Below, piece by piece: positions 15,927 to 24,751 of a DNA stretch of 50,261 nt. The stretch is from Methanomicrobiales archaeon (GTDB lineage: Archaea > Halobacteriota > Methanomicrobia > Methanomicrobiales > Methanospirillaceae). Numbering within the stretch: position 1 is the first letter of the stretch; each line of letters opens with the position of its first letter. A model generated the notes under the pieces. That model was given only the letters and a program-made list of their open reading frames with translations. It did not search any database and was not told the DNA's origin. The translations under genes and the position numbers were made by a program. The DNA is taken from positions 1-50,261 of the forward strand of contig JAPKXR010000177.1 of the NCBI GenBank assembly GCA_026394715.1, in the 5' to 3' direction.

Positions 15927-16669
15927 TCCTTGTAACCACGTGCTTTGATATCTTTTAGGATCTCCCTAGGGTTACCATGACACCGGATCTCCCCGTCACA
16001 CATGACATGGCCCCTATCAGCGTCAAGATAATCTAGGATATACCCCGTATGGGTGATGACAAGCCCACTCTTTTTTCGCTTCATCAGGTGAGCTTCCTTC
16101 TCCAGCAAGTTCCCGATAGCAGCCCCGATCAGAGAGATATTTTCCAGGTCAACACCGCTTTCGGGTTCATCGAGCATGACGAAGTCCGGTCTCTGCACCA
16201 TCAGTTGCAGGACCTCGCTCCGCTTGATCTCCCCACCGGAAAAACCCTTATTGATATCCCGCTCCAGGAACCGGTCCATATGCATACGTTTCGCATAATC
16301 AGCAACCTCTTCGGTTTTATTCCCCGACGTTGCAACAAGTAGTTTCCCAAGTTTCAGGCCGGATATAGTCGGTGGTCTCTGGAACATCATGCCAATGCCA
16401 AGTTTTGCCCGTTCGTGGATTGGAAGGTGAGTGATATCCTTATCTTTGAATGATATCCGCCCCCTTGTGACCGTGTAGTTTGCAAATCCCATTATTGTCA
16501 TGAGCAATGTACTCTTACCGGAGCCATTCGGCCCCATGAGCACATGCGTCTCACCTTCCTTTATCCGGAGGTCTACATCATGGAGGACTTCCCGGTCCCC
16601 TACCTTCACATGGAGGTCTTCAATTTCCAGCATAGTCATTCCAGATAGAGTGTATGGCAACCGAACCAT
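15902..16669 (-). CDS. sufC: SufC Fe-S assembly ATPase
   Basis: The 255-residue ABC-type ATPase powers the SufBC scaffold. The Walker A motif is GPNGSGKST (residues 46-54), the signature is FSGGEIKRSEV (about 150-160), and Walker B is FVMLDEPESGVDLEN (about 167-181), followed by the switch His in GLVITHTG. The annotated ATG at 16669 adds ten residues before the more typical start MTMLEIEDLHV (16639). It is the first gene of the suf operon. A TATA-like box lies 40-45 nt upstream of the longer start. Confidence 0.96.
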   Translation of the reverse strand: MVRLPYTLSGMTMLEIEDLHVKVGDREVLHDVDLRIKEGETHVLMGPNGSGKSTLLMTIMGFANYTVTRGRISFKDKDITHLPIHERAKLGIGMMFQRPPTISGLKLGKLLVATSGNKTEEVADYAKRMHMDRFLERDINKGFSGGEIKRSEVLQLMVQRPDFVMLDEPESGVDLENISLIGAAIGNLLEKEAHLMKRKKSGLVITHTGYILDYLDADRGHVMCDGEIRCHGNPREILKDIKARGYKECLECRQN

Positions 16670-17087
16670 TAAACGCTTTTCAAAGAGCTAGTCCCTATAA
16701 TTTTATCCTATATATTAGTCAGGGGAATCCGGTTTAACAAGGGAATTGCTTCCTTTTTCCCACCCTCATTATGCGGGTAATTCCACCACGTTCAGGTTGG
16801 AAGAGAAAATTTAACCGTAACACGTACTTTTCCAAAAAATATCCTGACAGCTCACCGTCCCCATGCTGGTATAGTGCAATCATTACCGCAAAACACTTTT
16901 ACGCCACATCCTTTAATGCTATTTTTCCTGGTTTTTTTTTAGAAGTTCAATCAGGGAACTTCTATGCACGAAAACACCTGGCTTTGTGGTAACACCAAAT
17001 ATCTGCCTGAAATGCAAAATATGAAATAAAAACGGGTTCGTCTTTAGGGACCTTTCACTTTCACCCCACGCGGCATACCTTTGATAA
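16670..17087. other. Divergent intergenic region between sufC and the yprB-like gene
   Basis: This 418-nt stretch has no gene I can support. On the minus strand AATATATAGG (16707-16716) and AAATTATAG (about 16696-16704) are candidate TATA boxes for sufC. Short frames on both strands (16771-16992 plus, and a minus frame at 16919-17122 extending into the yprB-like gene) have unordered composition and no ribosome-binding sites. The promoter of the helicase pair should lie near its right end but is not obvious. Confidence 0.45.
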
Positions 17088-18185
17088 GTGAGAGGTATAT
17101 GTTCAACCAGCATGATCTCCAACTCACCCTATGATGCAGTCAGCAGGCAATGGCGATCAAAGATAGATGAGTCACAAGATTTCAGGGTTGTGAGGACCGA
17201 TTCGGTATTCATGGCAGGTTTTTCCAGGCCTTCTGTTTTTGAATCTGAGTACCGAAAGGCACATGATTTGAAAACCGCGTTCATGAAAAAACATGAGGGG
17301 ATGGCGGTAGAGGAGGTTTTTCATGGAAGGTCAATATACACCCCGGAAGGGGAATGCTTCGAGATTACCACACCCACCGACATCCGTGTACCCAGACCGG
17401 AACCTGAACTGATAAAACACAGGATTCTTGAGGACCTTACACTCGTCCGGGGTATCGGCCCGGTCACTGCAGCAGAATTGCGAAGGAAAGGGCATAGGAC
17501 AGTAGAAGACCTTGTCATTCACCGGCGTTTCCATGATGGGGCGAAGGAATGTATCAACCGGGTCCTTGACGGTAAACCGGGCGAAATTGTATCGTTCATT
17601 GAACGTCGGCATTCTCCGTCCCATCCGTTAGCAATCCTTGCATCGGGATTGTTCGAACATGATACCTATCTCTTCCTCGACCTGGAAACCATGGGATTTT
17701 TCTCAAGACCGGTCATCCTTTTTGGGATTGCCTCAATCGAGGACGAGCGTGTTGTTGTGCGCCAGTTCCTGGTACGCGGCATGGAGGAAGAATTACCGGC
17801 CCTGTACCAGACCCTGCGGTACCTGCAGGAAAAACCGGTCGTCGTTTCATATAACGGGAAAACGTTTGATATTCCTTACCTTATCTCAAGATCAGCATTT
17901 TACGGGGATATGATGGAGAAACCGTGCCATCATATCGACCTGCTCCACGCATCCCGGCGTAGCGCAGGACACCAGTTACAGGACTGCAGGCTCGCAACCA
18001 TTGAACAACATCTCCTGGGTACCTCAAGACCCCATGACCTCCCCGGAAGTATGGTACCTGAATTTTACGAGACCTACCTTCAATCGGGAAACCCGGGGCC
18101 ACTTGTGCCGATCGTTGAACATAACCTGGAAGACGTCGCCAGTCTCGCAAAATTGCTGTTCCTGTTTTTTGAGGGGCCAACATGA
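17088..18185 (+). CDS. YprB/MrfB-like DEDD exonuclease with N-terminal HhH motif
   Basis: The 365-residue protein is an RNase H-like (YprB, PF13482) 3'-5' exonuclease. Catalytic motifs are visible: LFLDLET (D198, E200), VVSYNGKTFDIPYL (about 280-293), CHHIDLLHASRR, and the last VEHNLEDVASLAKL. Residues 112-145 (ILEDLTLVRGIGPVTAAELRR) form a helix-hairpin-helix DNA-binding motif not expected at this place in Bacillus MrfB, which instead has C-terminal TPRs. It starts at GTG 17088, or more likely ATG 17112. It overlaps the following helicase gene by 4 nt. In Bacillus subtilis the YprA helicase and YprB nuclease (MrfA and MrfB) repair mitomycin C damage, so a DNA-repair role is inferred. Confidence 0.88.
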   Translation: MRGICSTSMISNSPYDAVSRQWRSKIDESQDFRVVRTDSVFMAGFSRPSVFESEYRKAHDLKTAFMKKHEGMAVEEVFHGRSIYTPEGECFEITTPTDIRVPRPEPELIKHRILEDLTLVRGIGPVTAAELRRKGHRTVEDLVIHRRFHDGAKECINRVLDGKPGEIVSFIERRHSPSHPLAILASGLFEHDTYLFLDLETMGFFSRPVILFGIASIEDERVVVRQFLVRGMEEELPALYQTLRYLQEKPVVVSYNGKTFDIPYLISRSAFYGDMMEKPCHHIDLLHASRRSAGHQLQDCRLATIEQHLLGTSRPHDLPGSMVPEFYETYLQSGNPGPLVPIVEHNLEDVASLAKLLFLFFEGPT

Positions 18186-20464
18186 CAGTGGCCGATGTAA
18201 TTTCGAAGTTCAGAAACGACCCCGAATACTGTAGACAAACGGCATATATCGAGACCATCACGGCCAGGGATGCACTACATGGCACATTAACAAAACCCCT
18301 GCCCCGACCGCTGGAGACATTCATCTCCCATCGCGGGTTGTCCCTCTACACCCACCAGTGCGATGCGATCGAGTCCATTCGTGATGGGAAGGACATTATC
18401 CTTACCACCGCCACGGCTTCCGGGAAGACACTTGCCTTCACTCTTCCCATTATCGAACGTCTTTTCAACGACCCGAATGCCACAGCACTTTACCTGTACC
18501 CCACCAAGGCCCTTTGCCATGACCAGCTGAAGACGTTGCTGGATATTGAGAGACTCACGGGGATCTCTTTAAACCCCGCAATATATGACGGGGACACCCC
18601 GGCCGGGCGAAGACCGCTCATCCGATCAGGGTCCCGGATTGTTCTCTCCAATCCCTACGAACTTCATAATATCCTCCCCTGGCACCACCAGTGGTCAGGT
18701 TTTTTAAAAAATCTCGACGCGGTAGTAATCGATGAGGCCCACCAGTACCGCGGTGTGTTCGGCTCAAACATGGCATTTGTTATCCGTCGCCTCCGGAGGA
18801 TCTGTTCACACTATGGGAATGATCCCCTGATGGTCCTTTCATCGGCAACAATCGCAAATCCAGAGGAATTTGCGCGTCGACTCACTGGAAAGCCAGTCAC
18901 CTGCATCTCATCTGACGGCTCCCCACGCGGGACGAAAAACTTTGTCATTTATAACCCCTTCCCGGATGGCGATATGTCAGGAACGACGTTTCGTGAAAGT
19001 GGGAAACTACTACGGATGTGCATGAACCATGACCTCCGGATGCTCTGTTTTACGGGTTCACGAAAACTTACCGAGCTCATCACCCTGCAGGTACGAGATG
19101 ACCTTATCCGTAAAGACAACGCAGACCCGGCCCTTGTCTCCGCATACCGGGCAGGGTACCTACCGGAAGAGCGGAGAGAGATTGAAGACCGGATGAAACG
19201 TGGTCTTTTGCGGGGTATTGTCTCAACCAATGCCCTCGAGGTCGGCATTGATGTTGGCTGCCTCGACGGTGTCATCATGACAGGGTTTCCCGGCACCATC
19301 ATGTCAACCTGGCAACAGGCAGGCAGGGCAGGGAGGACCACTGCAGATTCACTCGCTATCCTCGTCGCACACGCGGACCCGCTCGACCAGTATTTTATGC
19401 ACCACCCTGAACAATTTTTCCGGTCCCACCACGAACATGCAATAATAGACCTTAATAATCCTTACATCATTTCAGGCCAGGTGCTCTGTGCAGCGGCAGA
19501 ACTACCAGTAACAACAGGTAATGATGACCGCTTTTTTGGAAAAGACCTGGAGCGGGTCCTTTCATCACTCGCGGGGGAGCACCTGTTAAGCGAGACACGG
19601 AGAGGGTATATCTATTCAGGAAGCCGGAGACCAGTCGAATTAGCCAATCTTTCAGCGATCTCTTCGATCACGTTCAAGGTCATGTGCAATGGGAAGACAC
19701 TCGAGACGATGGACCAGTCACAGGCCTTTCGGGAAGCTCATGAAGGGGCCATCCTCTATCACCAGGGGGAGAAATACCAGGTACAATCGATGGATTTCGA
19801 CCGCCATGTCATCAGGGTTGAACGCGTCGATGTAGATTATTACACAAAACCACTCAAGTCAACAGAGGTCAGGATTATCAGGGAGGAAAAAAACCGGAAA
19901 GTTGGAAACAGCAGGCTCTCCTTTGGGGAGGTGACGGTCACCGAGCACTGTACTTCTTACCAGGTCATGCTCTATGATACGATCATCAGTATCGAGCCGC
20001 TGTCCCTGCCCCCAGTCACATTCAATACCCGGGCGCTATGGTTTGTTGCATCCCCCGAGGTATATTCTGTTATAGAGGATCGCGGACTGGATTTTGGGGG
20101 CGGGCTTCACGGTGCCGAGCATGCACTTATTGCCGTGATGCCATTCCATGTCATGTGTGACCGCAGAGATATCGGGGGCTTCTCTTCCACTGCATTCCCC
20201 GGGTCAGGTGAACCAATGGTCGTAATATACGACGGGTTTCCGGGGGGTATCGGCCTTGCAGAAAATGCGTTCGCAAAATTTGAGGAGATCGTGAAGATGA
20301 CTACCGGCCTGGTCCGGGACTGCAGGTGTGAAAGGGGATGCCCGTCCTGTATCTATTCACCAAAATGTGGAAATGATAACCAGCCTCTTGACAAGCAGGC
20401 AACGGACATCCTGCTTGAATCATTACAAGAGTCTGTTTCCGTCGAGGCTCAATACCAGGCCTGA
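18182..20464 (+). CDS. YprA/MrfA-like (Hrq1-type) DEAH-box DNA helicase with DUF1998 zinc domain
   Basis: This 760-residue superfamily 2 helicase has Walker A TATASGKT (76-83), DEAH box VVIDEAHQYRG (DEAH at 184-187), SAT motif LSSATIAN, and the C-terminal RecA lobe with VSTNALEVGIDVGCLDGVI and motif VI QQAGRAGRT. The last 200 residues form the DUF1998/MrfA zinc domain, ending with four Cys (CRCERGCPSC...PKCG). This is the architecture of Hrq1 and Bacillus MrfA, 3'-5' helicases acting on damaged or crosslinked DNA. The ATG overlaps the nuclease gene by 4 nt, so the pair is made together. The gene order is nuclease then helicase, the reverse of Bacillus. Confidence 0.92.
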   Translation: MTVADVISKFRNDPEYCRQTAYIETITARDALHGTLTKPLPRPLETFISHRGLSLYTHQCDAIESIRDGKDIILTTATASGKTLAFTLPIIERLFNDPNATALYLYPTKALCHDQLKTLLDIERLTGISLNPAIYDGDTPAGRRPLIRSGSRIVLSNPYELHNILPWHHQWSGFLKNLDAVVIDEAHQYRGVFGSNMAFVIRRLRRICSHYGNDPLMVLSSATIANPEEFARRLTGKPVTCISSDGSPRGTKNFVIYNPFPDGDMSGTTFRESGKLLRMCMNHDLRMLCFTGSRKLTELITLQVRDDLIRKDNADPALVSAYRAGYLPEERREIEDRMKRGLLRGIVSTNALEVGIDVGCLDGVIMTGFPGTIMSTWQQAGRAGRTTADSLAILVAHADPLDQYFMHHPEQFFRSHHEHAIIDLNNPYIISGQVLCAAAELPVTTGNDDRFFGKDLERVLSSLAGEHLLSETRRGYIYSGSRRPVELANLSAISSITFKVMCNGKTLETMDQSQAFREAHEGAILYHQGEKYQVQSMDFDRHVIRVERVDVDYYTKPLKSTEVRIIREEKNRKVGNSRLSFGEVTVTEHCTSYQVMLYDTIISIEPLSLPPVTFNTRALWFVASPEVYSVIEDRGLDFGGGLHGAEHALIAVMPFHVMCDRRDIGGFSSTAFPGSGEPMVVIYDGFPGGIGLAENAFAKFEEIVKMTTGLVRDCRCERGCPSCIYSPKCGNDNQPLDKQATDILLESLQESVSVEAQYQA

Positions 20465-20572
20465 TGGGTTTATAGCTCGGTAGTGAGCAATGATGGGAAA
20501 TTTGATCTCCCGTTTGTACATACTCCATGTGGTGGGGGATATTTGAGGCAGGACTCTGGGTATGATTGCAGA

Positions 20573-21007
20573 TTATTTATCCGGGATAGATCCAGACCGT
20601 CCGAGTATTTCTTTTACAATCAAGCGGGAGCTGCAGAGAGCACCATCGGGACACCTGTTTATCCTGACCACATGGGCGTCAAGTGATTGCTCCGCAAGCT
20701 TGCGTACCAGCACTTCTGTATCAAAGTGCTGGTTGAACCCGATCGTAATCACGTCAGGCCTGATCTCCCTAATAGGTCGGAACATGTCGGTAGGATCCCC
20801 AAGGACTGCATGGTCAACCGCTCGAAGGGCAGCGACCATGCACCTCCGCTGTTCTTCGGGGATCACCGGGCTTGGTTTATGCCTGACATTTGCATCCCGG
20901 GCTACGATGACAAAGAGTTCATTCCCTAATTTTCCAGATTCCTCCAGGTAATAGATGTGGCCCGGGTGTAACAGGTCAAATGTCCCGGTTGCCACGACGC
21001 GGGTCAT
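20573..21007 (-). CDS. ribL: FAD synthetase RibL (FMN adenylyltransferase)
   Basis: The start is taken at ATG 21007, which overlaps the JAMM gene's stop by 4 nt, giving 144 residues. The family begins at VVATGTFDLLHPGH, so a start at 21052 only adds unrelated residues. It is a cytidylyltransferase-fold enzyme with GTFD (8-11) and HPGH (14-17), then VARDANVRHKP and SSRLIVKEI. In Methanocaldococcus RibL turns FMN plus ATP or CTP into the dinucleotide. The archaeal rbkR-ribB pair elsewhere in this window makes the FMN precursor. Relatives such as glycerol-3-phosphate cytidylyltransferase share the motifs, but length and the cysteine near the C-terminus fit RibL. Confidence 0.9.
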   Translation of the reverse strand: MTRVVATGTFDLLHPGHIYYLEESGKLGNELFVIVARDANVRHKPSPVIPEEQRRCMVAALRAVDHAVLGDPTDMFRPIREIRPDVITIGFNQHFDTEVLVRKLAEQSLDAHVVRINRCPDGALCSSRLIVKEILGRSGSIPDK

Positions 21008-21375
21008 GGGATCACCTCCATTTTTGCGGCAGTACCATCCGCATGGTAGCACCGCCAGTCAGACCGGGTGTAGGGCAATCCGATGATGAAATGGTACCGT
21101 CCTATGACGGGGAAAAACCGGAGGTCCGCATCAGAGGGCTGAAGGACCCCGTTGGGGTGGCTGTGAGCACTTCCGGCTACGTGCGGGTCAAGTGGCATCA
21201 TATCATAGTGCAGGTTCGCATGGCTCTCTCCGCTCGTGGTGCCGGGAAGGAAGTTCAGCTCGTCTATCACACCATCTTTCTCGAGCAACACTGCTACAAA
21301 TTCGTTGGGATGACTCTCAATTGCGATCTGGCACATCAGGTCCAGCAATTCAAGACGTACCCCAAGGATATTCAT
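21004..21375 (-). CDS. JAMM/MPN+ metalloprotease-like protein
   Basis: A 123-residue single JAMM domain. The metal site reads H71-S-H73-P with S81 and D84 (HSHPNGVLQPSDAD), with an acidic residue upstream (E20 or E25 in AIESHPNEF). This pattern marks the isopeptidase fold shared by Rpn11, CSN5 and archaeal JAMM proteins that remove ubiquitin-like SAMP modifiers. The active-site residues appear complete, so it should be a working zinc hydrolase. It overlaps ribL by 4 nt. No SAMP or E1-like gene is in the window, so the desampylase role is inferred from the fold only. Confidence 0.88.
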   Translation of the reverse strand: MNILGVRLELLDLMCQIAIESHPNEFVAVLLEKDGVIDELNFLPGTTSGESHANLHYDMMPLDPHVAGSAHSHPNGVLQPSDADLRFFPVIGRYHFIIGLPYTRSDWRCYHADGTAAKMEVIP

Positions 21376-21445
21376 TGTGGTATCAGCCCACCCAAAACCC
21401 GGTTAAAAAAATATGCAGATTTCATAGGATACGGTATACCTGGTG

Positions 21446-21727
21446 CTATTTCAGGCCGATGATTTTGATCATATGGTACCCGAACTGCGATTTTACGGGC
21501 CCGACAATTTCTCCTTCTTTCCCTCCAAACGCAGCTTTCTCAAATTCCGGTACCATCATATCCTTCCCGAACCAGCCAAGGTCTCCGCATTTCTTACCCG
21601 AAGGGCACGTGGAAAACCTTTTTGCAAGTTCGTCAAAGCTCTCACCATTATTCAGTCTTTTTTGCAAGTCACGTGCCTGGTCTTCAGTCTTAACCAGGAT
21701 GTGTGCTGCATGCACCTGTCGCACCAT
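21446..21727 (-). CDS. Parvulin-type peptidyl-prolyl cis-trans isomerase
   Basis: A 93-residue stand-alone PpiC domain, close to the size of E. coli Par10. It shows VHAAHILVKTEDQA, the central SFDELAKRFSTCPSGKKCGDLGWFGKDMMVPEFEKAAF (in two stretches) and the last strand GPVKSQFGYHMIKI, the family hallmark HxI...FGYHxI. It has no signal peptide, so it acts in the cytoplasm, speeding proline isomerisation in folding proteins. It lies between a DHPS-like gene and the JAMM gene on the minus strand, with spaces of 111 and 70 nt, so cotranscription is possible but not clear. Confidence 0.93.
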   Translation of the reverse strand: MVRQVHAAHILVKTEDQARDLQKRLNNGESFDELAKRFSTCPSGKKCGDLGWFGKDMMVPEFEKAAFGGKEGEIVGPVKSQFGYHMIKIIGLK

Positions 21728-21838
21728 GAGTATAGTAAAGGAGTGCGCGTTCTAAAAAGGTTACGGGGTTTCAGGGCAACATCGAATTTTTCAAGCGTCT
21801 CATGCCTCCCGGGAACGATTGTTCCTATCGCTGCGAAA

Positions 21839-23254
21839 TTAAAAATCCCCGTCCTGTTCAAAACTCCGTCCAAACCGGATGGCCAGTTCTGCCTTGTAAA
21901 GCTCTTTCCCAAGGTATGCAGCATGATCAAGCAATGATACATCACCACTTTTTAAAATCAGATCAAACACATCTATCCAAAGCCGGCCTTTTACTGCCCG
22001 ACCGTTAATGACAGCAACGATATGGTCATCTTCCACCCCGATCCTGAAATTGCCTTTCGGGTCATACCGGAGTTCCCCATCAGGCAGACTCGCGCGGGTC
22101 AATGATCTGTAGGATAACGGGGGTTCTCTTCTCCTTCTTTTCTCCTTGAGGATGAGGAGATCGATTCCAAGGTCTTTCGGGTACGGGCGGTCTGTGACAA
22201 GGGCCATCATTTCTGTGGCAGTCCGCATCTCCCGAACAGAGCCTTTTGTTTTGTCGCTGTGTTCGCTCGTAAAAATTACTGACGCACCGATCTCTTTCGC
22301 CATTCCGGCGAGGAGCGCATTCATACCGGGAGAGTCCGCGTCCAATAGTTCCACGACGTTCCCTGCCCCAAAAAAGAAGGGGTACCGAAAGCGTTCCGAA
22401 AATGCGGATAGGGACGAAACCAGCCCGGAACCGACCGGCTGGAGAAGCGGATCGGCAATGAGGCAGGAGATCCCCGTCTGCTCTGCCAGCAGGAGGTTCT
22501 CCTCCAGGCTTTGCTGGTACGGTACCACTACTGCAGCAGCCCCTGCATCCGCGACTGCCTTCCCGATTACGGGTATATTGCCATCATGCAGACTGAGGAC
22601 AAGATCAGCCCGGAAAAGCCCCGCTGAAATCAGAGCCGGGTCCTGCGTGTCAATCGCAAGGGGTCCGGGCACATCAGCTACCAGGGAAAAACACTGGGTA
22701 ACATCGTCGGCAGTGGCATCAAACCCGAAGCCCAGGTCTACAATGTCGGCCCCCGACCGGAATGCCTGATGAACTGCAGTCTTTAAGTTCTCATGCCGGT
22801 GCGCATCCATAATCTCGGCGAGGACTTTGATCCTGGAGGTCCCCCCGATCTTTATACCCCTGATAACATAGTCATACGAAGCACCCCATTCGAGTTCATC
22901 GAGTTTCCGGCAGGCTTCCCCGTATTTTACTTTTGCGATGAAATCATCTGCCGGGACAGATCGTGAAAGCGGCAGGGTATCCAGCGAGGAAAGCACCCGT
23001 CCAAGGTCCGCGGCATGCCGGGGCCCGAGATAAATCGGGATACCGGTCTCCACCTCCACCGGCTGGAACGAGGCAGTAACCATGCCGGACACAATCACCA
23101 TATCATACTCCCCTTTTTTTATCAGGTCGCGGAGGGTAGCAGGGGTTAAAAACGACGCAATTTCTCCGGTTACCACGACTTCTGCGTCAAACCCTTTTGC
23201 AGCTTCCAGTACCACCGCATAGGTTGCTGCACCAGTCGGGAGAAGGATACGCAT
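21839..23254 (-). CDS. Dihydropteroate synthase-like protein of the methanogen type
   Basis: This 471-residue protein belongs to the dihydropteroate synthase-related family of archaea (TIGR00284-type). The N-terminal 140 residues (MRILLPTGAATYAVVLEAAKG...GEIASFLTPATL...YDMVIVSGMV) are a separate Rossmann-like domain. The central TIM-barrel half has ADIVDLGFGFDAT (about 192-204), PLAIDTQDPALISAGL and GAAAVVVP, echoing the pterin-binding DHPS barrel. The last 90 residues, rich in basic residues (KEKRRRREP), are unassigned. Methanogens condense a pterin with a ribofuranosyl-aniline derivative when making methanopterin, so a role there is the natural guess, but the reaction of this family is not settled as far as I know. 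Confidence 0.82.
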   Translation of the reverse strand: MRILLPTGAATYAVVLEAAKGFDAEVVVTGEIASFLTPATLRDLIKKGEYDMVIVSGMVTASFQPVEVETGIPIYLGPRHAADLGRVLSSLDTLPLSRSVPADDFIAKVKYGEACRKLDELEWGASYDYVIRGIKIGGTSRIKVLAEIMDAHRHENLKTAVHQAFRSGADIVDLGFGFDATADDVTQCFSLVADVPGPLAIDTQDPALISAGLFRADLVLSLHDGNIPVIGKAVADAGAAAVVVPYQQSLEENLLLAEQTGISCLIADPLLQPVGSGLVSSLSAFSERFRYPFFFGAGNVVELLDADSPGMNALLAGMAKEIGASVIFTSEHSDKTKGSVREMRTATEMMALVTDRPYPKDLGIDLLILKEKRRRREPPLSYRSLTRASLPDGELRYDPKGNFRIGVEDDHIVAVINGRAVKGRLWIDVFDLILKSGDVSLLDHAAYLGKELYKAELAIRFGRSFEQDGDF

Positions 23255-23258
23255 AAGT

Positions 23259-23275
23259 TCCCTTAATATCAGGGA
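23259..23275. promoter_or_regulatory. Inverted repeat in a divergent promoter
   Basis: TCCCT-(7)-AGGGA lies in the 43-nt gap between the DHPS-like gene (minus) and the PHP gene (plus). The AT-rich TTAATAT centre and the location allow it to control both promoters. A 5-bp arm is short, so chance is possible. Confidence 0.25.
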
Positions 23276-23297
23276 GATTAAAAATTGATATGGTTAT

Positions 23298-23966
23298 ATG
23301 CTCACCTGCGATCTCCATATTCACACGAACTATTCCCGGGATGGGGAAAGCAGTATAGAAGATATCATACGCCGTGCAGAAGTAATCGGGCTTGATGCCA
23401 TCGCAATCACCGATCATGACACGACAGAGGGGGCGAGGGCGGCCCTGAAAATCTCCACAAAGGTCCTCATTATACCGGGGATCGAGATCTCAACAAAGCA
23501 GGGGCACCTCATCGCCCTCGGTACATTAACAGAATTCCCAAACGGGCTGGATGTCCTTGAGACGATCGCCACTGCACGTGAACAGGGGGCAATCCTCGTA
23601 CTGCCTCACCCGTTTCACATGATGCGGCACGGTGTCGCGCTTCATTTCAGGAATGCCCTCAGCTCGGTTGACGCCATTGAGGTCTTCAACAGCAGGTATA
23701 TTGTAGGGGCTGCCAACCGGAAGGCCGCAAAATTTGCAAAAAAACTGGGGAAACCCTGCGTCGGTGGAAGTGATGCGCACAATGCCCGGTACGTGGGATA
23801 TGGAAAGACCCTCGTCAACGCTGAACCCACCATCACCTCAATTCTCGAAGCAATCCGGAACGGGGATTCCGTTGCCACGGGAAGGATGACACCCCTCCGC
23901 ACCTACACCCGCCAGTCGCTGAGAAACACATGGAAGAAACTGAAACGCCGGGTGTACCACAAGTAA
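23298..23966 (+). CDS. PHP-domain phosphoesterase
   Basis: The 222-residue protein is a PHP-family metal phosphoesterase. The first motif CDLHIHTNYSRDGESS (residues 4-19), AIAITDHDTTEGA (34-46), VLPHPFH (about 98-104), and VGGSDAHNARYVG (about 155-167) supply the His/Asp/Glu ligands of a trinuclear metal site. Single-domain PHP proteins include nucleoside 3',5'-bisphosphate phosphatases and histidinol-phosphatase-like enzymes; the exact substrate is open. The end of the gene overlaps the start of truA by 37 nt. Confidence 0.9.
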   Translation: MLTCDLHIHTNYSRDGESSIEDIIRRAEVIGLDAIAITDHDTTEGARAALKISTKVLIIPGIEISTKQGHLIALGTLTEFPNGLDVLETIATAREQGAILVLPHPFHMMRHGVALHFRNALSSVDAIEVFNSRYIVGAANRKAAKFAKKLGKPCVGGSDAHNARYVGYGKTLVNAEPTITSILEAIRNGDSVATGRMTPLRTYTRQSLRNTWKKLKRRVYHK

Positions 23967-24751
23967 AACTGGCATTCCGTGTCGCCTATCGTGGAGACCA
24001 TTTCACCGGGTCACAGATGCAGCCTGGCTTTCGGACTGTTGAAGGGGAATTCATCGCAGCATGTGTACGCCTCGGGCTCTTCCCTGACTGGCGGGATGCC
24101 CATTTTGCTGCATCGGGGCGGACAGACAGGGGAGTCCATGCAACAGGCCAGGTCTTTTCATTCCTGACGGGAATACCGGACCGCGCTATTGCGGCCCTGA
24201 ATTATCAGCTCCCACCGGACTGCTGGTGTTCAGGCTATTGTATCGCCCGGCCCGGATTTCACCCCCGGTATGATGCAAAATTCAGGACCTATCGCTATTT
24301 CTTCCGCGAGCAGGACCTTGATGTTCACCGTATGGAAACCGCAGCGGTACTCTTCCAGGGAATTCATGATTTTTCAGGTTTTGCACGTGTAGACAACAAA
24401 AACCCAATGCGAAAGGTTCTCGCGGCATCAATCGGAAGATATGACGGCATAATATACCTTGAGATCACCGCAGAGAGTTTCCTATGGCACATGGTACGCT
24501 GTATCGCAACGGTAGTACGTGATGCCGGTATTGGAGCCTGTGAAGTGACGAGCATTACAGAAAGGCTGGAGGGGAATTATTCAGGTGGCATCCACCCCGC
24601 ACCTCCGGAAGGACTTGTACTTTGGGATGTCGCATACGACATGCAGTTCACACCGTTACCCAAGGGGGAACGAAGACAGGGGACCATAAACGACTGGCAG
24701 GGCTATCACCGGGTTATGGCCACGATTTGCCGCATATTTTCCGGACCTTGA
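23930..24751 (+). CDS. truA: tRNA pseudouridine synthase TruA
   Basis: A 273-residue enzyme that isomerises uridines at positions 38-40 of the tRNA anticodon arm. The catalytic Asp is D66 in ASGRTDRGVHATGQV (residues 61-75). Other marks are YDAKFRTYRYFF (about 113-124), FSGFARVDNKNPMRKV and ITAESFLWHMVRCI. The ATG at 23930 lies within the PHP gene and is the only sensible start. The last 20 residues (YHRVMATICRIFSGP) are unusual but short. Family and activity are clear. Confidence 0.95.
   Translation: MEETETPGVPQVKLAFRVAYRGDHFTGSQMQPGFRTVEGEFIAACVRLGLFPDWRDAHFAASGRTDRGVHATGQVFSFLTGIPDRAIAALNYQLPPDCWCSGYCIARPGFHPRYDAKFRTYRYFFREQDLDVHRMETAAVLFQGIHDFSGFARVDNKNPMRKVLAASIGRYDGIIYLEITAESFLWHMVRCIATVVRDAGIGACEVTSITERLEGNYSGGIHPAPPEGLVLWDVAYDMQFTPLPKGERRQGTINDWQGYHRVMATICRIFSGP

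Noticed and set aside
16919-17122. 67-codon minus-strand frame between sufC and the yprB-like gene
   Set aside because: Overlaps the start of the nuclease gene and has no ribosome-binding site or family likeness; a decayed gene is possible but unsupported.
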